Part shown: piece after piece, positions 17,635 to 27,039 of the stretch
How the letters are laid out: each line of letters starts with the position of its first letter
Numbering within the stretch: the stretch's first letter is position 1
NCBI GenBank assembly: GCA_943354045.1
Contig: CALRBF010000003.1
Location: forward strand, 18,005-82,004
Direction of reading: 5' to 3'
Origin: Parcubacteria group bacterium
GTDB lineage: Bacteria > Patescibacteria > Paceibacteria > SW-4-49-11
DNA length: 64,000 nt
The notes under the pieces: model-generated
What the model was told of the DNA's origin: nothing
Databases searched by the model: none
The model's input: the letters and a program-made list of their open reading frames with translations, nothing else
Made by a program: the position numbers and the translations under genes

Positions 17635-19671
17635 ATGGGAGTTAAAGCGGCTAAATTAATTCAAATCACTGTTCCAAATAATACTCAATTAGAATTATTA
17701 GCCTATATTCAAAAGCATCAGGTTGGAGAAATTATAGAAAGAGTAGAAAGAACTCCTCTAACTAAAAAATATTTGCATAAACAGGAGGATTTATTAGAGA
17801 ATTTAGATATTATCAATAAAGCTTTTGATGTTTATAAAACATATAATCAGCAGAAAAAATCTATTTTAACTAGTCTTATAGATAATCGATTTAGTATTAC
17901 TGAACCTATATTTGAGCATTATGATAAGAATCAAGATCTTATCATTGCCAAAGCCAAAGAAATTGTTGAAAAGGCTGAATTAAAAGATGATTTAACTACT
18001 CGCCAAGAAATTCTACAAGATATTATTGCTAAATCAGAACCTCTCAAAGATATTGAGCTTAACATTTTTAAGCCCTATTCTTATATTGCTTTTATCCCCT
18101 TCTTGATTGATGAGTCTCGAGCACATTATCTGACAGATCAATTAGAGCATAGTCTCTCTCCTGTAGTTTTAGAATCTGTCAAAAAAGTTGGTACTGATTA
18201 TGTATATATTCTAGCCGTCCCCAAAAATCAGGCTAAAATTGCCCTGGATATAATTCAGAATCAAGCTACCCTGATTCAATTCTCAGCAGAAGTGAAAGGA
18301 TCTTTTTATGATGTTTATCATAATAGTAAACAAGAGCTCAATGCCAATACTAAGAAAATTAATACATTAAATCGAGAGTTAAAAAAATCTCCCGTTAAAA
18401 TGAAAGACTTAGCTATTTTAGTTGATGTATTAAACTCTCAATTAAATTTAATCTCTTATTTACACTCTTTTAATCCTGAGTCGGAGACTACTTCCTCAAT
18501 ACAATTATGGGTAGATGCGGAAAAATTCAACTCAACCAAACAACCTATTTTAGGTATTTCAGAGGATATTACAATTGTAGAATTACCTTCTGATGCTGAG
18601 AATACTCCGATTATATTAAAAAATTTACCGATTATTAGACATTTTGAGACTGTGACCAAAATTATGGGCTATCCGCAAGCTGGTAAAATTGACCCGACTT
18701 TGTCTATTGCTATATTCTTTACCTTTATGTTTGGATTAGCTTTATCTGAGGCTGGATATGCTTTAATCTTGATTGTTTTGACTGGGCTTGGTTTATTAAA
18801 TCCTAGATTAAAATCAGGAATTCGAGATATCTTTGCGGTAGTATTTATTGCTTCTATCTCCACTTTGATTATAGGAGCTCTCTTTGGTAGTTGGTTTGGA
18901 ATTACTCCAGATGCAGTTGACTATGCTACTGCCTCTCCTCATATGAAATTCTTGATTAGTATTGGACTGATCCCTTTCTTACAACAATTACAAATTATCA
19001 ACCCTATGGACAGTGTAATTGCCTTGATGGGATTCACTATTGTATTAGGTATTATTCATCTTTTATTTGGTTTGGTTCTCAATATTGTACAGGCTTTCAA
19101 TCAAAAATCATTCTGGGATGCTAGCCTAGATTCTATTCTTTGGGCTTTGGCTTTAATCTTTGGAATATTCTTATTAGTGATTAACTTTGGATTATTAGGA
19201 GATGGTTTCAAACTTCTTATTGATCCTCTACTTTACTCCTATATTGCTTATGTTTTTGTGATGACATATCTACTAGGGCGAGAAATGAAGTCTATTTTTA
19301 CTAAATTTGGTAAAGGAGCTTATGATGTTTTCTTTGGAGTTGTAGGATATTTGTCAGATATACTATCATACACTAGATTAGTAGCTCTGGGTCTTGCAAC
19401 CGGTATTATTGCTGGTGTAGTAGGAACCTTAGCTAATTTAGCTGGTGGTGGTTTGGTAGAAAAAGGGGGTGCCTGGCTCATTATTGGTTATATTATTATG
19501 ACTGTCATCTTTATTGCTGGAAATATATTTAATATTGCTTTGAATGTACTTGGTACTTATATTAATGTAGGTAGATTACATTTTGTAGAATTCTTTAGTA
19601 AATTCTTCCAATCCGGGGGGAAACCTTTACAAGTTGTCACAAGATCTCAAGAGTACAGTATTATTGAATAA
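17635..19671 (+). CDS. V-type ATPase membrane subunit I (a subunit)
   Basis: Stator membrane subunit that forms the ion half-channels against the K ring and binds the peripheral stalks. The N-terminal ~340 residues are a cytoplasmic, coiled-coil-rich arm. From about 355 there are seven or eight membrane helices, starting with 'PTLSIAIFFTFMFGLALSEAGYAL'. The C-terminal part contains 'YLSDILSYTRLVALGLATG', the conserved family motif with the essential arginine. The 678-residue length is normal. It starts 6 bases after the small subunit. Confidence 0.94.
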   Translation: MGVKAAKLIQITVPNNTQLELLAYIQKHQVGEIIERVERTPLTKKYLHKQEDLLENLDIINKAFDVYKTYNQQKKSILTSLIDNRFSITEPIFEHYDKNQDLIIAKAKEIVEKAELKDDLTTRQEILQDIIAKSEPLKDIELNIFKPYSYIAFIPFLIDESRAHYLTDQLEHSLSPVVLESVKKVGTDYVYILAVPKNQAKIALDIIQNQATLIQFSAEVKGSFYDVYHNSKQELNANTKKINTLNRELKKSPVKMKDLAILVDVLNSQLNLISYLHSFNPESETTSSIQLWVDAEKFNSTKQPILGISEDITIVELPSDAENTPIILKNLPIIRHFETVTKIMGYPQAGKIDPTLSIAIFFTFMFGLALSEAGYALILIVLTGLGLLNPRLKSGIRDIFAVVFIASISTLIIGALFGSWFGITPDAVDYATASPHMKFLISIGLIPFLQQLQIINPMDSVIALMGFTIVLGIIHLLFGLVLNIVQAFNQKSFWDASLDSILWALALIFGIFLLVINFGLLGDGFKLLIDPLLYSYIAYVFVMTYLLGREMKSIFTKFGKGAYDVFFGVVGYLSDILSYTRLVALGLATGIIAGVVGTLANLAGGGLVEKGGAWLIIGYIIMTVIFIAGNIFNIALNVLGTYINVGRLHFVEFFSKFFQSGGKPLQVVTRSQEYSIIE

Positions 19672-19716
19672 GACTATTATCTCTTTCATTGTATTTTTGA
19701 TTAAGTTCAAGAGTAT

Positions 19717-19753
19717 AGTGACAGAGATGGCAGTAATATCAATCTCTGTCACT
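19717..19753 (+). promoter_or_regulatory. Strong hairpin between subunits I and K
   Basis: Perfect 12-bp stem AGTGACAGAGAT / ATCTCTGTCACT with a 13-base loop and no T-run, so it is not a typical terminator. It sits in the only large gap of the operon, ahead of the rotor gene needed in many copies. A role in RNA processing or stability is inferred. Confidence 0.75.
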
Positions 19754-19776
19754 TATTAAGAGTTAAAGTTAAATAT

Positions 19777-20256
19777 ATGGAAATATTAGGTGTGAGTTTA
19801 GCGGTACTTGGAGCTGCTTTAGCCGCTGGTTTAGCTGGGGCGGGTTCATCAATTGGAGTAGCTACTGCTGGAAAAACGGGAGCGGGGCTTGTTGCTGAAG
19901 ATGACTCTCAATTTGGAAATATACTTTTATTATCAGCCCTACCAGGATCACAGGCTATTTATGGTCTTTTGGCAGCTGTTTTGATTTTGCAAAATACTGG
20001 AGTCTTATCTGGTGAATTTGCAAATTTAAGCTGGCAAAATGGTATGATTCTAGCATTTGCTGGGATTCCAGTGGGACTTACTTGTTTAGCTTCAGGAAAA
20101 TATCAAGGGGATGTAATTGCTAGTGGAGTGCAGTTGATTGCTAGAGATAAATCCAAAATTGGACAAGTAATTATCTTAGCTGCTTTAGTAGAGACTTTTG
20201 CTGTATTCGGATTACTGGTTTCTATCTTAATTATTAATGGAGTATCAGTAGGATAA
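19777..20256 (+). CDS. V-type ATPase rotor ring subunit K, Na+-type
   Basis: Proteolipid of the rotor ring: four membrane helices in two fused hairpins (159 residues). The ion carboxylate E139 lies in 'ALVETFAVFG' of helix 4. The matching site in hairpin 1 is 'ALPGSQAIYG', so there is one carboxylate per double hairpin. Residues L55, S58, Q59, Q110 and E139 line up with E. hirae NtpK L61, T64, Q65, Q110 and E139, which coordinate Na+. This indicates Na+ rather than H+ coupling. The hairpin upstream may boost its expression. Confidence 0.94.
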   Translation: MEILGVSLAVLGAALAAGLAGAGSSIGVATAGKTGAGLVAEDDSQFGNILLLSALPGSQAIYGLLAAVLILQNTGVLSGEFANLSWQNGMILAFAGIPVGLTCLASGKYQGDVIASGVQLIARDKSKIGQVIILAALVETFAVFGLLVSILIINGVSVG

Positions 20257-20258
20257 AT

Positions 20259-20795
20259 ATGACTTTAGCAGATTTAATACAATCTCAGAGCAATAAGGAT
20301 ATTGAGAAATTAGAAGCTCAATATAAAGCTGAATTCAAAGAGACCAAAAATACTTGGGACTCCGCCTTAGCTGAGGTCAAAAAATTACATACTGAAAAAA
20401 TTGAAGAGGCTGTCCAAACTCAAATTAATTTTCAAAAATTCCAAAATAGCAAAACTACTAAATTTACTTTTGGTTATGCCATACAATCTCAACTAACCCA
20501 AATTTATATTGAATCTTTATCAGAAATCCTAGCTTCTAACTTTGTAAAAACCTTAATTCAAGATACTCTTAAGGATATCCCTCAAACTGCAACTTTAACT
20601 ATAACTGGGCAATATGCCAAAGATTTACAAACTATTATCAGTAGTCTTGGATATATATCTAATTCAACTAAAGATAATTCTAATTTAGGTAAAATTAGCG
20701 CTTCATTGGATCATATTCGTCTCGAAATTACTGTTGAGGACATTCTTAATACTGTCAAGCAAGCAACATTAGCCTCCGTAATCAATGAACTATGA
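20259..20795 (+). CDS. V-type ATPase peripheral stalk subunit E
   Basis: The 178-residue protein has a long charged N-terminal helix ('DIEKLEAQYKAEFKETKNTW') and a compact C-terminal alpha/beta domain, the E subunit layout. It follows K by 2 bases and overlaps C by 4 (ATGA), in the position E holds in ntp operons. The family match is weak in sequence and rests mostly on architecture and position. Confidence 0.8.
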   Translation: MTLADLIQSQSNKDIEKLEAQYKAEFKETKNTWDSALAEVKKLHTEKIEEAVQTQINFQKFQNSKTTKFTFGYAIQSQLTQIYIESLSEILASNFVKTLIQDTLKDIPQTATLTITGQYAKDLQTIISSLGYISNSTKDNSNLGKISASLDHIRLEITVEDILNTVKQATLASVINEL

Positions 20796-21733
20796 GTTTA
20801 CAAATTCCTCTAATTGGTGTTGCTAGTAAATATGTCTCTCGATTAGGGCATTTACCCTCCTCTACCGAGGCCAAAAACCTACTCAATACAGATAATATTG
20901 ACGCTATTTTGATTATGATTAGAGATTCTTTTGGAATAGCAGATATTAGTCTAGATAATGTAATTGAGAAATTAAATAATTATTCTCCCACCCAAATTGA
21001 GGAAATTTTGTCCCTTTTACCAGATAATTCCGCTCCTTTTGTCTATTTAACTCTTGCTCAAGACTTTGAAAAATTAAAAACTCTAGCCCTAAGTAAAACT
21101 ATTTATGGCGAGGCTTTGGGAGATAAAGCTTTTGAGCAAATTTTAGCCGAGACTACCACTCATTTACATTATGCTTCTCAATTTAAGTCTAAATTATTGG
21201 CTAAAGAGGAAAAATTAATTCACTCTCATGATAGCTTTAGTCTAATTTCTTATTTAGAGGAAATATTTTTGACTTTACTTTTTGAAAATCTAAGTAAAAG
21301 CAGTGATATTATGCGAGACTTTGTCTTAGCAAAAATAGATAGCTATACCCTACTCAATGTCCTCACCAGAACCCAAAAAGGGCAGTCCAAAGAGCATATT
21401 CTAAGGCATCTCTTACCAATTCAAGGTAGTCTCGCTATCAATGCAGTAAAGAGCTTTAGCTTTGGAGATATTCTAGGAGATATTGGGCAATATCTAAATC
21501 TAGCTCCTGTAGATATCAATATCATCAATATTGAAAATACTTTAATTCAAAATGAAATCAAAACTCTACATAGAGCTCAATTTACTGGGATGTCTGGTGA
21601 TAGAATTATTCAATATACCGAGAGATTACAATATTCGATTTCAAACTTTAAATTACTTATTTTGCAAAATTCCAAACAAATAGACTCCAAACAAGCTAAA
21701 TTAAGATTTATAGATTATTCCAATATATGTTAG
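20792..21733 (+). CDS. V-type ATPase subunit C (d subunit, rotor collar)
   Basis: Funnel-shaped subunit that seats the central stalk on the K ring. The sequence is all-helical, with 'SRLGHLPSSTEAKNLLNT' near the start and a 'DFVLAKIDSYTLLNVLTRTQKG' segment typical of the repeats in this family. At 313 residues it is slightly short (usual ~330-350). It overlaps E by 4 bases and F by 7. Confidence 0.85.
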   Translation: MSLQIPLIGVASKYVSRLGHLPSSTEAKNLLNTDNIDAILIMIRDSFGIADISLDNVIEKLNNYSPTQIEEILSLLPDNSAPFVYLTLAQDFEKLKTLALSKTIYGEALGDKAFEQILAETTTHLHYASQFKSKLLAKEEKLIHSHDSFSLISYLEEIFLTLLFENLSKSSDIMRDFVLAKIDSYTLLNVLTRTQKGQSKEHILRHLLPIQGSLAINAVKSFSFGDILGDIGQYLNLAPVDINIINIENTLIQNEIKTLHRAQFTGMSGDRIIQYTERLQYSISNFKLLILQNSKQIDSKQAKLRFIDYSNIC

Positions 21734-22050
21734 ACTATAAAAAACCCGTTGTAATTGCTGAATCAGATATTATTCTTTTATTTCAATTATTTGGATTTGA
21801 GACTTTCAATAGTGAGAATATTTCATTAGATATTATCATTCAATCTATTGAGAAAGATATAGAGCAATATGCTATTCTCTTTATATCTTCCTCCATTATA
21901 CTTAATCCAAAACAACGAAAAATTATGAACTCATTTAATATCCCTATTTCAGAGCTCCCTATCAGCAGCGATAGCTCTTCTGTAGATGAGCTAAAACGGC
22001 TCACTGAGAAAGCTGTGGGAATGAGCCTCGACACATTATTCGCGTCTTGA
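21727..22050 (+). CDS. V-type ATPase subunit F (NtpG-like)
   Basis: Small central-stalk subunit that binds D. The 107 residues form a Rossmann-like alpha/beta domain: 'PVVIAESDIILLFQLFGFE', 'IEQYAILFISSSIIL', 'PISELP' and a C-terminal helix ending 'RLTEKAVGMSLD', the usual hallmark. It overlaps C and lies 14 bases before A. Confidence 0.87.
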   Translation: MLDYKKPVVIAESDIILLFQLFGFETFNSENISLDIIIQSIEKDIEQYAILFISSSIILNPKQRKIMNSFNIPISELPISSDSSSVDELKRLTEKAVGMSLDTLFAS

Positions 22051-22064
22051 TTAATCTAACTATT

Positions 22065-23879
22065 ATGAATACTGGAACAATTATCAAAATCTCTGGCCCC
22101 CTTGTTATCGCTGACTCTATGAAAGGCAGTAAAATGTATGATTTGGTTAAAGTAGGAAAGCTGGAATTGATGGGAGAAATTATTGAGCTCAAGGATGATA
22201 CCGCCTCTATTCAAGTATATGAAGATACTTCTGGGCTTCGTGTTGGAGAACCGGTATATTCAACTGGTGAACCTCTTAGTATTGAGTTAGGACCTGGACT
22301 TTTGACTGCTGGATTATTTGATGGAATTTTGCGCCCGCTTAATGTTATTGCTGAAAAAACTGCTGCTAATGGGTTAAATCCAGGATATATTGAAAAAGGT
22401 GTTACTGCTCCCAGCCTCAACCGAGAGACAAAATGGGAATTTAAACCTCTGCTCAAAAAAGGAGACAAGGTAATTGCCGGAGATATACTAGGAACAGTAC
22501 AAGAAACTGAGTTGATAACTCATAAAATTCTAGTACCTTTTGGAGTAGAGGGAGAAATTACCGAGATTAAAACTGGAGCATTTACCGTCACTGAGACAGT
22601 AGCCACTATTGGAGATAATCCCGTACAATTAATGCATAAATGGCCAGTACGTACTCCCCGACCTTATCAAGCCAAACAAATTCCTACTACTCCTCTTATT
22701 ACTCAGCAAAGAATTATTGATACCTTTTTCCCTGTACCAAAAGGAGGAGCTGCTGCGGTACCAGGACCTTTTGGAGCAGGAAAAACCGTTATTCAACAAC
22801 AATTAGCAAAATGGTCTGATGCTGATATTGTGGTTTATGTTGGTTGTGGAGAGCGTGGAAACGAAATTACCGATGTATTAGTAGAATTCCCTCATTTAAA
22901 AGACCCGAATTCTGGCCGACCTCTGATGGAAAGAACTATTTTGGTAGCCAATACTTCCAATATGCCAATTGCTGCTCGTGAAGCTTCTGTCTATACCGGT
23001 ATTACCCTAGCTGAATATTATCGAGATATGGGATACAATGTAGCTATGATGGCTGACTCTACTTCTCGATGGGCCGAAGCTATGCGTGAAATGTCAGGAA
23101 GATTAGAAGAAATGCCAGGAGAAGAGGGGTATCCTGCCTATCTTGGATCTCGAATTTCAGCCTTTTATGAAAGAGCAGGTATTGTGACAACCCTTGGATC
23201 TGAGGGAAGAACTGGATCAGCTACTATTATTGCAGCTGTATCGCCTCCAGGAGGAGATTTATCTGAGCCTGTTAGTCAAGCTACCCTTAAAGTAACCAAA
23301 GCTTTTTGGGGATTAGACGCTTCTTTGGCTGCAAAAAAACATTTTCCATCTATTCATTGGCTTAATAGTTACAGTCTTTATAAGGACAATGTGGAAGAAT
23401 ATTTTATCAATGCAACCGATGCTGATTGGAAAGAATTGCGTGATCTTGCTATGCAAATTTTACAAAAAGAAAATGAACTTGATGATATTATAAAATTAGT
23501 GGGAATGGACGCCCTATCTAGCGCTGAGAAAATTCTCCTAGACACTGCTCGTGGTCTCAGAGAAGATTATCTTCAACAAAATGCCTTCGATGAAGTTGAC
23601 GCTTTTGCCTCTACGCGAAAAATGTATCTGATGCTCAAAGCGATGTTAACCTTCCATCAAGAAGCTTTGGCATTCACTCAAGGTAATACTCAAATTGAAA
23701 TTAATGATATATTAGAGCTCCCAATAAGAGAGTCTATTAGTCAACTCAAGAACATACCTGAATCTAATATAGAGTCAATTGTTACTTTAATTGATTCTAT
23801 TGCTCCTATCATCAAAAATCTCAAAGAGAATAATCAAGACTCAGACTTTGGTATTAATAAAGTAATCAACGGAATTTAG
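22065..23879 (+). CDS. V-type ATPase catalytic subunit A
   Basis: Nucleotide-hydrolysing subunit. Walker A GPFGAGKT at 234-241, followed by the catalytic glutamate region 'VYVGCGERGNEITDVL' and 'MADSTSRWAEAMREMSGRLEEMPGEEGYPAYL'. The 'non-homologous' insertion typical of A subunits is present (about 115-190). The ATG at 22065 gives 604 residues and starts just before the conserved beta-barrel 'GTIIKISGPLVIA'; the upstream in-frame TTG overlaps subunit F and is less likely. Confidence 0.97.
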   Translation: MNTGTIIKISGPLVIADSMKGSKMYDLVKVGKLELMGEIIELKDDTASIQVYEDTSGLRVGEPVYSTGEPLSIELGPGLLTAGLFDGILRPLNVIAEKTAANGLNPGYIEKGVTAPSLNRETKWEFKPLLKKGDKVIAGDILGTVQETELITHKILVPFGVEGEITEIKTGAFTVTETVATIGDNPVQLMHKWPVRTPRPYQAKQIPTTPLITQQRIIDTFFPVPKGGAAAVPGPFGAGKTVIQQQLAKWSDADIVVYVGCGERGNEITDVLVEFPHLKDPNSGRPLMERTILVANTSNMPIAAREASVYTGITLAEYYRDMGYNVAMMADSTSRWAEAMREMSGRLEEMPGEEGYPAYLGSRISAFYERAGIVTTLGSEGRTGSATIIAAVSPPGGDLSEPVSQATLKVTKAFWGLDASLAAKKHFPSIHWLNSYSLYKDNVEEYFINATDADWKELRDLAMQILQKENELDDIIKLVGMDALSSAEKILLDTARGLREDYLQQNAFDEVDAFASTRKMYLMLKAMLTFHQEALAFTQGNTQIEINDILELPIRESISQLKNIPESNIESIVTLIDSIAPIIKNLKENNQDSDFGINKVINGI

Positions 23880-23888
23880 GATAATTAT

Positions 23889-25274
23889 ATGAAGAAATGG
23901 TATAACACAATCAAAGAAATTGCCGGACCACTCGTAGTAGTGGAAAAGGTACCCGAAGTTGCATTTGAGGAAATTGTAGAAATTCGAGATGCAAAAGGAA
24001 ATATTCGCCGAGGAAGAGTACTTGAGGCTGGTAAAGATACCGCCATTGTTCAACTATTTACCAATACTGAAGGACTTGATACCAAAACAGCTGAAATTGC
24101 ATTTCTTGGAGAAACACTCAGATTTGGTGTTGCAGAATCAATGCTTGGAAGAGTATTCACCGGAGCTGGTGAGGTCAAAGATGGTGGACCCGAGATTATT
24201 GCTGAAAAATATGTAGACATCAATGGCGCCCCTATCAATCCTGGACAAAGACAATTCCCTAGTGAATTTATTCAAACAGGAATTTCTACCATTGATGGAT
24301 TAAATGCTCTTGTACGAGGTCAAAAACTCCCTATATTTTCTGGAGCTGGACTACCTCATGCTGAACTTGCTGCCCAAATTGCAGAACAATCTCGTGTGGT
24401 TGAAGTAAAAAATGGTACTGATTTGGTAGAGTCAGATGAACCATTTGCTGTTATTTTTGCAGCTATGGGAGTTACTTTTGAAGAAGCACAATTCTTTATC
24501 GATTCATTTGAAAAGACAGGAGCTATGGAGCGAGCCGCTCTCTTTATCAATACCGCCAGCGACCCTATCGTAGAGCGTATTACCCTACCAAGACTAGCAC
24601 TTACTCTGGGAGAATATCTTGCCTTTGAGAAAAATATGCATGTATTAGTTATATTAACCGATATGACCAATTATGCTGATGCCCTCCGTGAAGTATCGGC
24701 CTCCAGAAAAGAAATTCCTGGAAGAAGAGGATATCCAGGGTATCTCTATACCGATTTAGCGACTCTTTATGAAAGAGCGGGACTTATCAAGGGATCTACT
24801 GGTTCATTGACGCAAATTCCTATACTCACTATGCCTGATGATGATAAACAACATCCAATCCCCGATCTTACAGGATATATCACAGAAGGGCAAATTATGG
24901 TAAATAGAGAGCTTCATAATCAAGGGATTTATCCTCCAATTCAACCAATTGGATCTCTTTCTCGTATTGCAGTAAATAAAAAATATACCCGTGAAGATTT
25001 ATCTGCCGTCAAAGAGCAAATGGCCTCCTCATATGCCAAAGGAATGGAAATCAAAGAATTAGCCCTCATACTTGGTGAATCAGCCCTATCCGAGACAGAT
25101 AAAGCCTATATCCGATTTGCTGAGGCTTTTGAGACAAGATATATTACTCAGGGTCGCCGAGAGAACCGTTCTATATTAGATACGCTTGATTTATCTTGGG
25201 AATTATTATCCATTCTTCCTAAAAAAGAATTAAAGAAAATCAAGCCTGAATTTATTGAGAAATATTCCAAATAA
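23889..25274 (+). CDS. V-type ATPase non-catalytic subunit B
   Basis: Alternates with A in the hexamer. Family motifs: 'GPLVVVEKVPEVAFEEIVEI', 'QTGISTIDGLNALVRGQKLPIFSG', 'GRRGYPGYLYTDLATLYERAG' and 'TMPDDDKQHPIPDLTGYITEGQ'. The P-loop is degenerate, as expected. The 461-residue length is standard. It starts 9 bases after A with no Shine-Dalgarno sequence. Confidence 0.97.
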   Translation: MKKWYNTIKEIAGPLVVVEKVPEVAFEEIVEIRDAKGNIRRGRVLEAGKDTAIVQLFTNTEGLDTKTAEIAFLGETLRFGVAESMLGRVFTGAGEVKDGGPEIIAEKYVDINGAPINPGQRQFPSEFIQTGISTIDGLNALVRGQKLPIFSGAGLPHAELAAQIAEQSRVVEVKNGTDLVESDEPFAVIFAAMGVTFEEAQFFIDSFEKTGAMERAALFINTASDPIVERITLPRLALTLGEYLAFEKNMHVLVILTDMTNYADALREVSASRKEIPGRRGYPGYLYTDLATLYERAGLIKGSTGSLTQIPILTMPDDDKQHPIPDLTGYITEGQIMVNRELHNQGIYPPIQPIGSLSRIAVNKKYTREDLSAVKEQMASSYAKGMEIKELALILGESALSETDKAYIRFAEAFETRYITQGRRENRSILDTLDLSWELLSILPKKELKKIKPEFIEKYSK

Positions 25275-25276
25275 AT

Positions 25277-25891
25277 ATGCCAGCAGTAAAGCCTACCAGA
25301 CAAGAGGCCCTAAGACTTAAGAAGAAAATTAAAACAGCTTCCAGAGGACATAATTTGCTTACCGATAAAAGAGATGGCCTAATTCAAGAATTCCTCGCTA
25401 TTATCCAAGAAGTAATAAAACTTCGAGGAGAATTAACACCAAAAATGGTAGAAGCAATACAATTATTCCGATTTGCACAAACCAAAATTTCAGAAGAAGC
25501 TATTCAAGAATTAATTCATCTCTCACAAGCCAAAACATATTTAGAATTACAGAAAAAATCCATTATGGGAGTAAAAATACCCCATATTATACCCCATATT
25601 ACTGGAGACCCTTTCCAATATGGAACCTTTGGTACCCCCAAAGATTTAGATCAATCCTTATCATTATTACAATCCATATTACCCCTCATTATACAATTAG
25701 CGGAAATAGAATTCACCGCCAGACTACTCGCCGAGGAAATTGAAATAACCCGCCGAAGAGTGAATGCGCTAGAATATGTCATAATACCCGAGATGAAGCA
25801 AAACTTGAAGTCAATTCAAAGCTCACTCGACGAACTCACCCGCCAAGAAAAAGTCACTATTATGAAAGTCAAAGAAATTTTGGGATTGTAA
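25277..25891 (+). CDS. V-type ATPase central stalk subunit D
   Basis: Rotor axle. Two long helices form a coiled coil: the N-terminal 'PTRQEALRLKKKIKTASRGHNLLTDKRDGL' region is the D-subunit signature, and the C-terminal helix carries 'ITRRRVNALEYVIIPEM'. The 204-residue length is normal. It is last gene of the operon. Its final 56 bases, stopping one base short of the stop codon's end, are duplicated at 27979-28034 on the far side of a two-gene insertion, so the gene itself stayed intact. Confidence 0.95.
   Translation: MPAVKPTRQEALRLKKKIKTASRGHNLLTDKRDGLIQEFLAIIQEVIKLRGELTPKMVEAIQLFRFAQTKISEEAIQELIHLSQAKTYLELQKKSIMGVKIPHIIPHITGDPFQYGTFGTPKDLDQSLSLLQSILPLIIQLAEIEFTARLLAEEIEITRRRVNALEYVIIPEMKQNLKSIQSSLDELTRQEKVTIMKVKEILGL
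25835..25890 (+). repeat. 56-bp direct repeat, copy 1 (3' end of ATPase subunit D)
   Basis: Begins CTCACCCGCCAAGAAAAAGT and runs to the first two bases of the subunit D stop codon. Identical to 27979-28034. Together the copies bound 2,088 bp holding two minus-strand genes. Confidence 0.93.
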
Positions 25892-25905
25892 TTAAGTATA
25901 CTTAC

Positions 25906-26985
25906 TTAGCTCTGACTATTGCTTGAATATTTTTCCTTTACAGACTCCCACAGTTTTTGTGCAAAGGCTACTTTTTGCTCATCCTTAGCATTTTTTATAA
26001 ATGGTATTCTTTTACCTAAATAGTTATAGTTATCTAAATTATATAGGAAATGATTTATAAATTGCTCTTCAGTTGGATTAGGCGATTGTTGAATAAACTT
26101 ACTTCTTAGTGCTTTATCATTTTCGTTTTTCTCCTCTTCAATATGTTTTAGTTCTTCCATTCTATCTCTAAAACTATTCAGTACTGCATTTTCTCCATAA
26201 ATACTAGCCTCAATTTCATTCACTGCTGGTATCAGATCCTTATTTTTTTCAATCCCAGAAGTCGTGAATTCTTCATTTCCATTCAAAGCGGCTGCTACAT
26301 TTCCCAAATATACCCTCCCCCTACCTTCTTGTGCTGGCATTACTACAAAATGGTCAAAGACCGTGCTAGTCCCATCCAAAAAATCTGACTCTCTTGGAGT
26401 ATATTCTTGTATTTTACATTCAGCCATTGTCTTAATATCCTGATAACCTTCCAAAGCTTGTTTTGGAAAAGTAAAATAAAGATTATCATTAGCATCAAAA
26501 TAAACTAAAGTATCCCCTGCCTGTTCTATAATTAAGAAAGTATGTCCAGGAGCCTGGATGGTAGTATGCTCAATATTATGACTTTGTAAATAAGTCGAAG
26601 CTATCAATGTCCTACCTGCACATTCCAAATGTCCCGATTGCATAGACTTAATCAATACTCCATCTTGAGGGGCATCTGGATCAAGTTCCTCTGTATCAGC
26701 CTTGCTTTGCAAAAGCTTAAATATCTCATAAGGCAAATCCTGTGCCTCTACTACCTCAAGACTTTGCTCAATTTTCTGATATCTTGGTAAAGCTTTGGTA
26801 GCCTCTATCAGTGTACCTTCAAAATCATCTAATTTAATCTCCTCACTAATTCCCAAACTCTCTAAAACGACCTTATTACCCTCCTCCACTTGCTCTGGAG
26901 TAACTTCCTGTTCTACACCTGAGCTCTCAGCCACTTCTTCAGTTTCCTCAATTTTCCTAAAATTAGCTCCATTTTCAACACCCAT
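25906..26985 (-). CDS. Protein with a possible transglutaminase-like/cysteine protease core
   Basis: No named family recognised. The 359-residue protein has an acidic N-terminus (1-60), then a central region with a possible Cys-His-Asp triad: C122 in 'GHLECAGRTLIAS', H148 in 'QAPGHTFLIIE', D164 in 'VYFDANDN'. Order and spacing fit the transglutaminase/papain-like fold, where the Cys begins a helix and the His and Asp lie on strands. The C-terminal third is charged and helical. There is no signal peptide, so it is probably cytoplasmic. It lies inside the segment flanked by the 56-bp repeat and is antisense to the ATPase operon. The fold call is inference. Confidence 0.6.
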   Translation of the reverse strand: MGVENGANFRKIEETEEVAESSGVEQEVTPEQVEEGNKVVLESLGISEEIKLDDFEGTLIEATKALPRYQKIEQSLEVVEAQDLPYEIFKLLQSKADTEELDPDAPQDGVLIKSMQSGHLECAGRTLIASTYLQSHNIEHTTIQAPGHTFLIIEQAGDTLVYFDANDNLYFTFPKQALEGYQDIKTMAECKIQEYTPRESDFLDGTSTVFDHFVVMPAQEGRGRVYLGNVAAALNGNEEFTTSGIEKNKDLIPAVNEIEASIYGENAVLNSFRDRMEELKHIEEEKNENDKALRSKFIQQSPNPTEEQFINHFLYNLDNYNYLGKRIPFIKNAKDEQKVAFAQKLWESVKEKYSSNSQS

Positions 26986-27039
26986 AAGTTTTAGTTTACT
27001 ATATTAATAATATCATATTATGTGGGAGACTATTAAGAT

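Noticed and set aside
19717..19753. Terminator splitting the V-ATPase operon
   Set aside because: No T-run follows the stem, and the downstream subunits need to be co-expressed with I.
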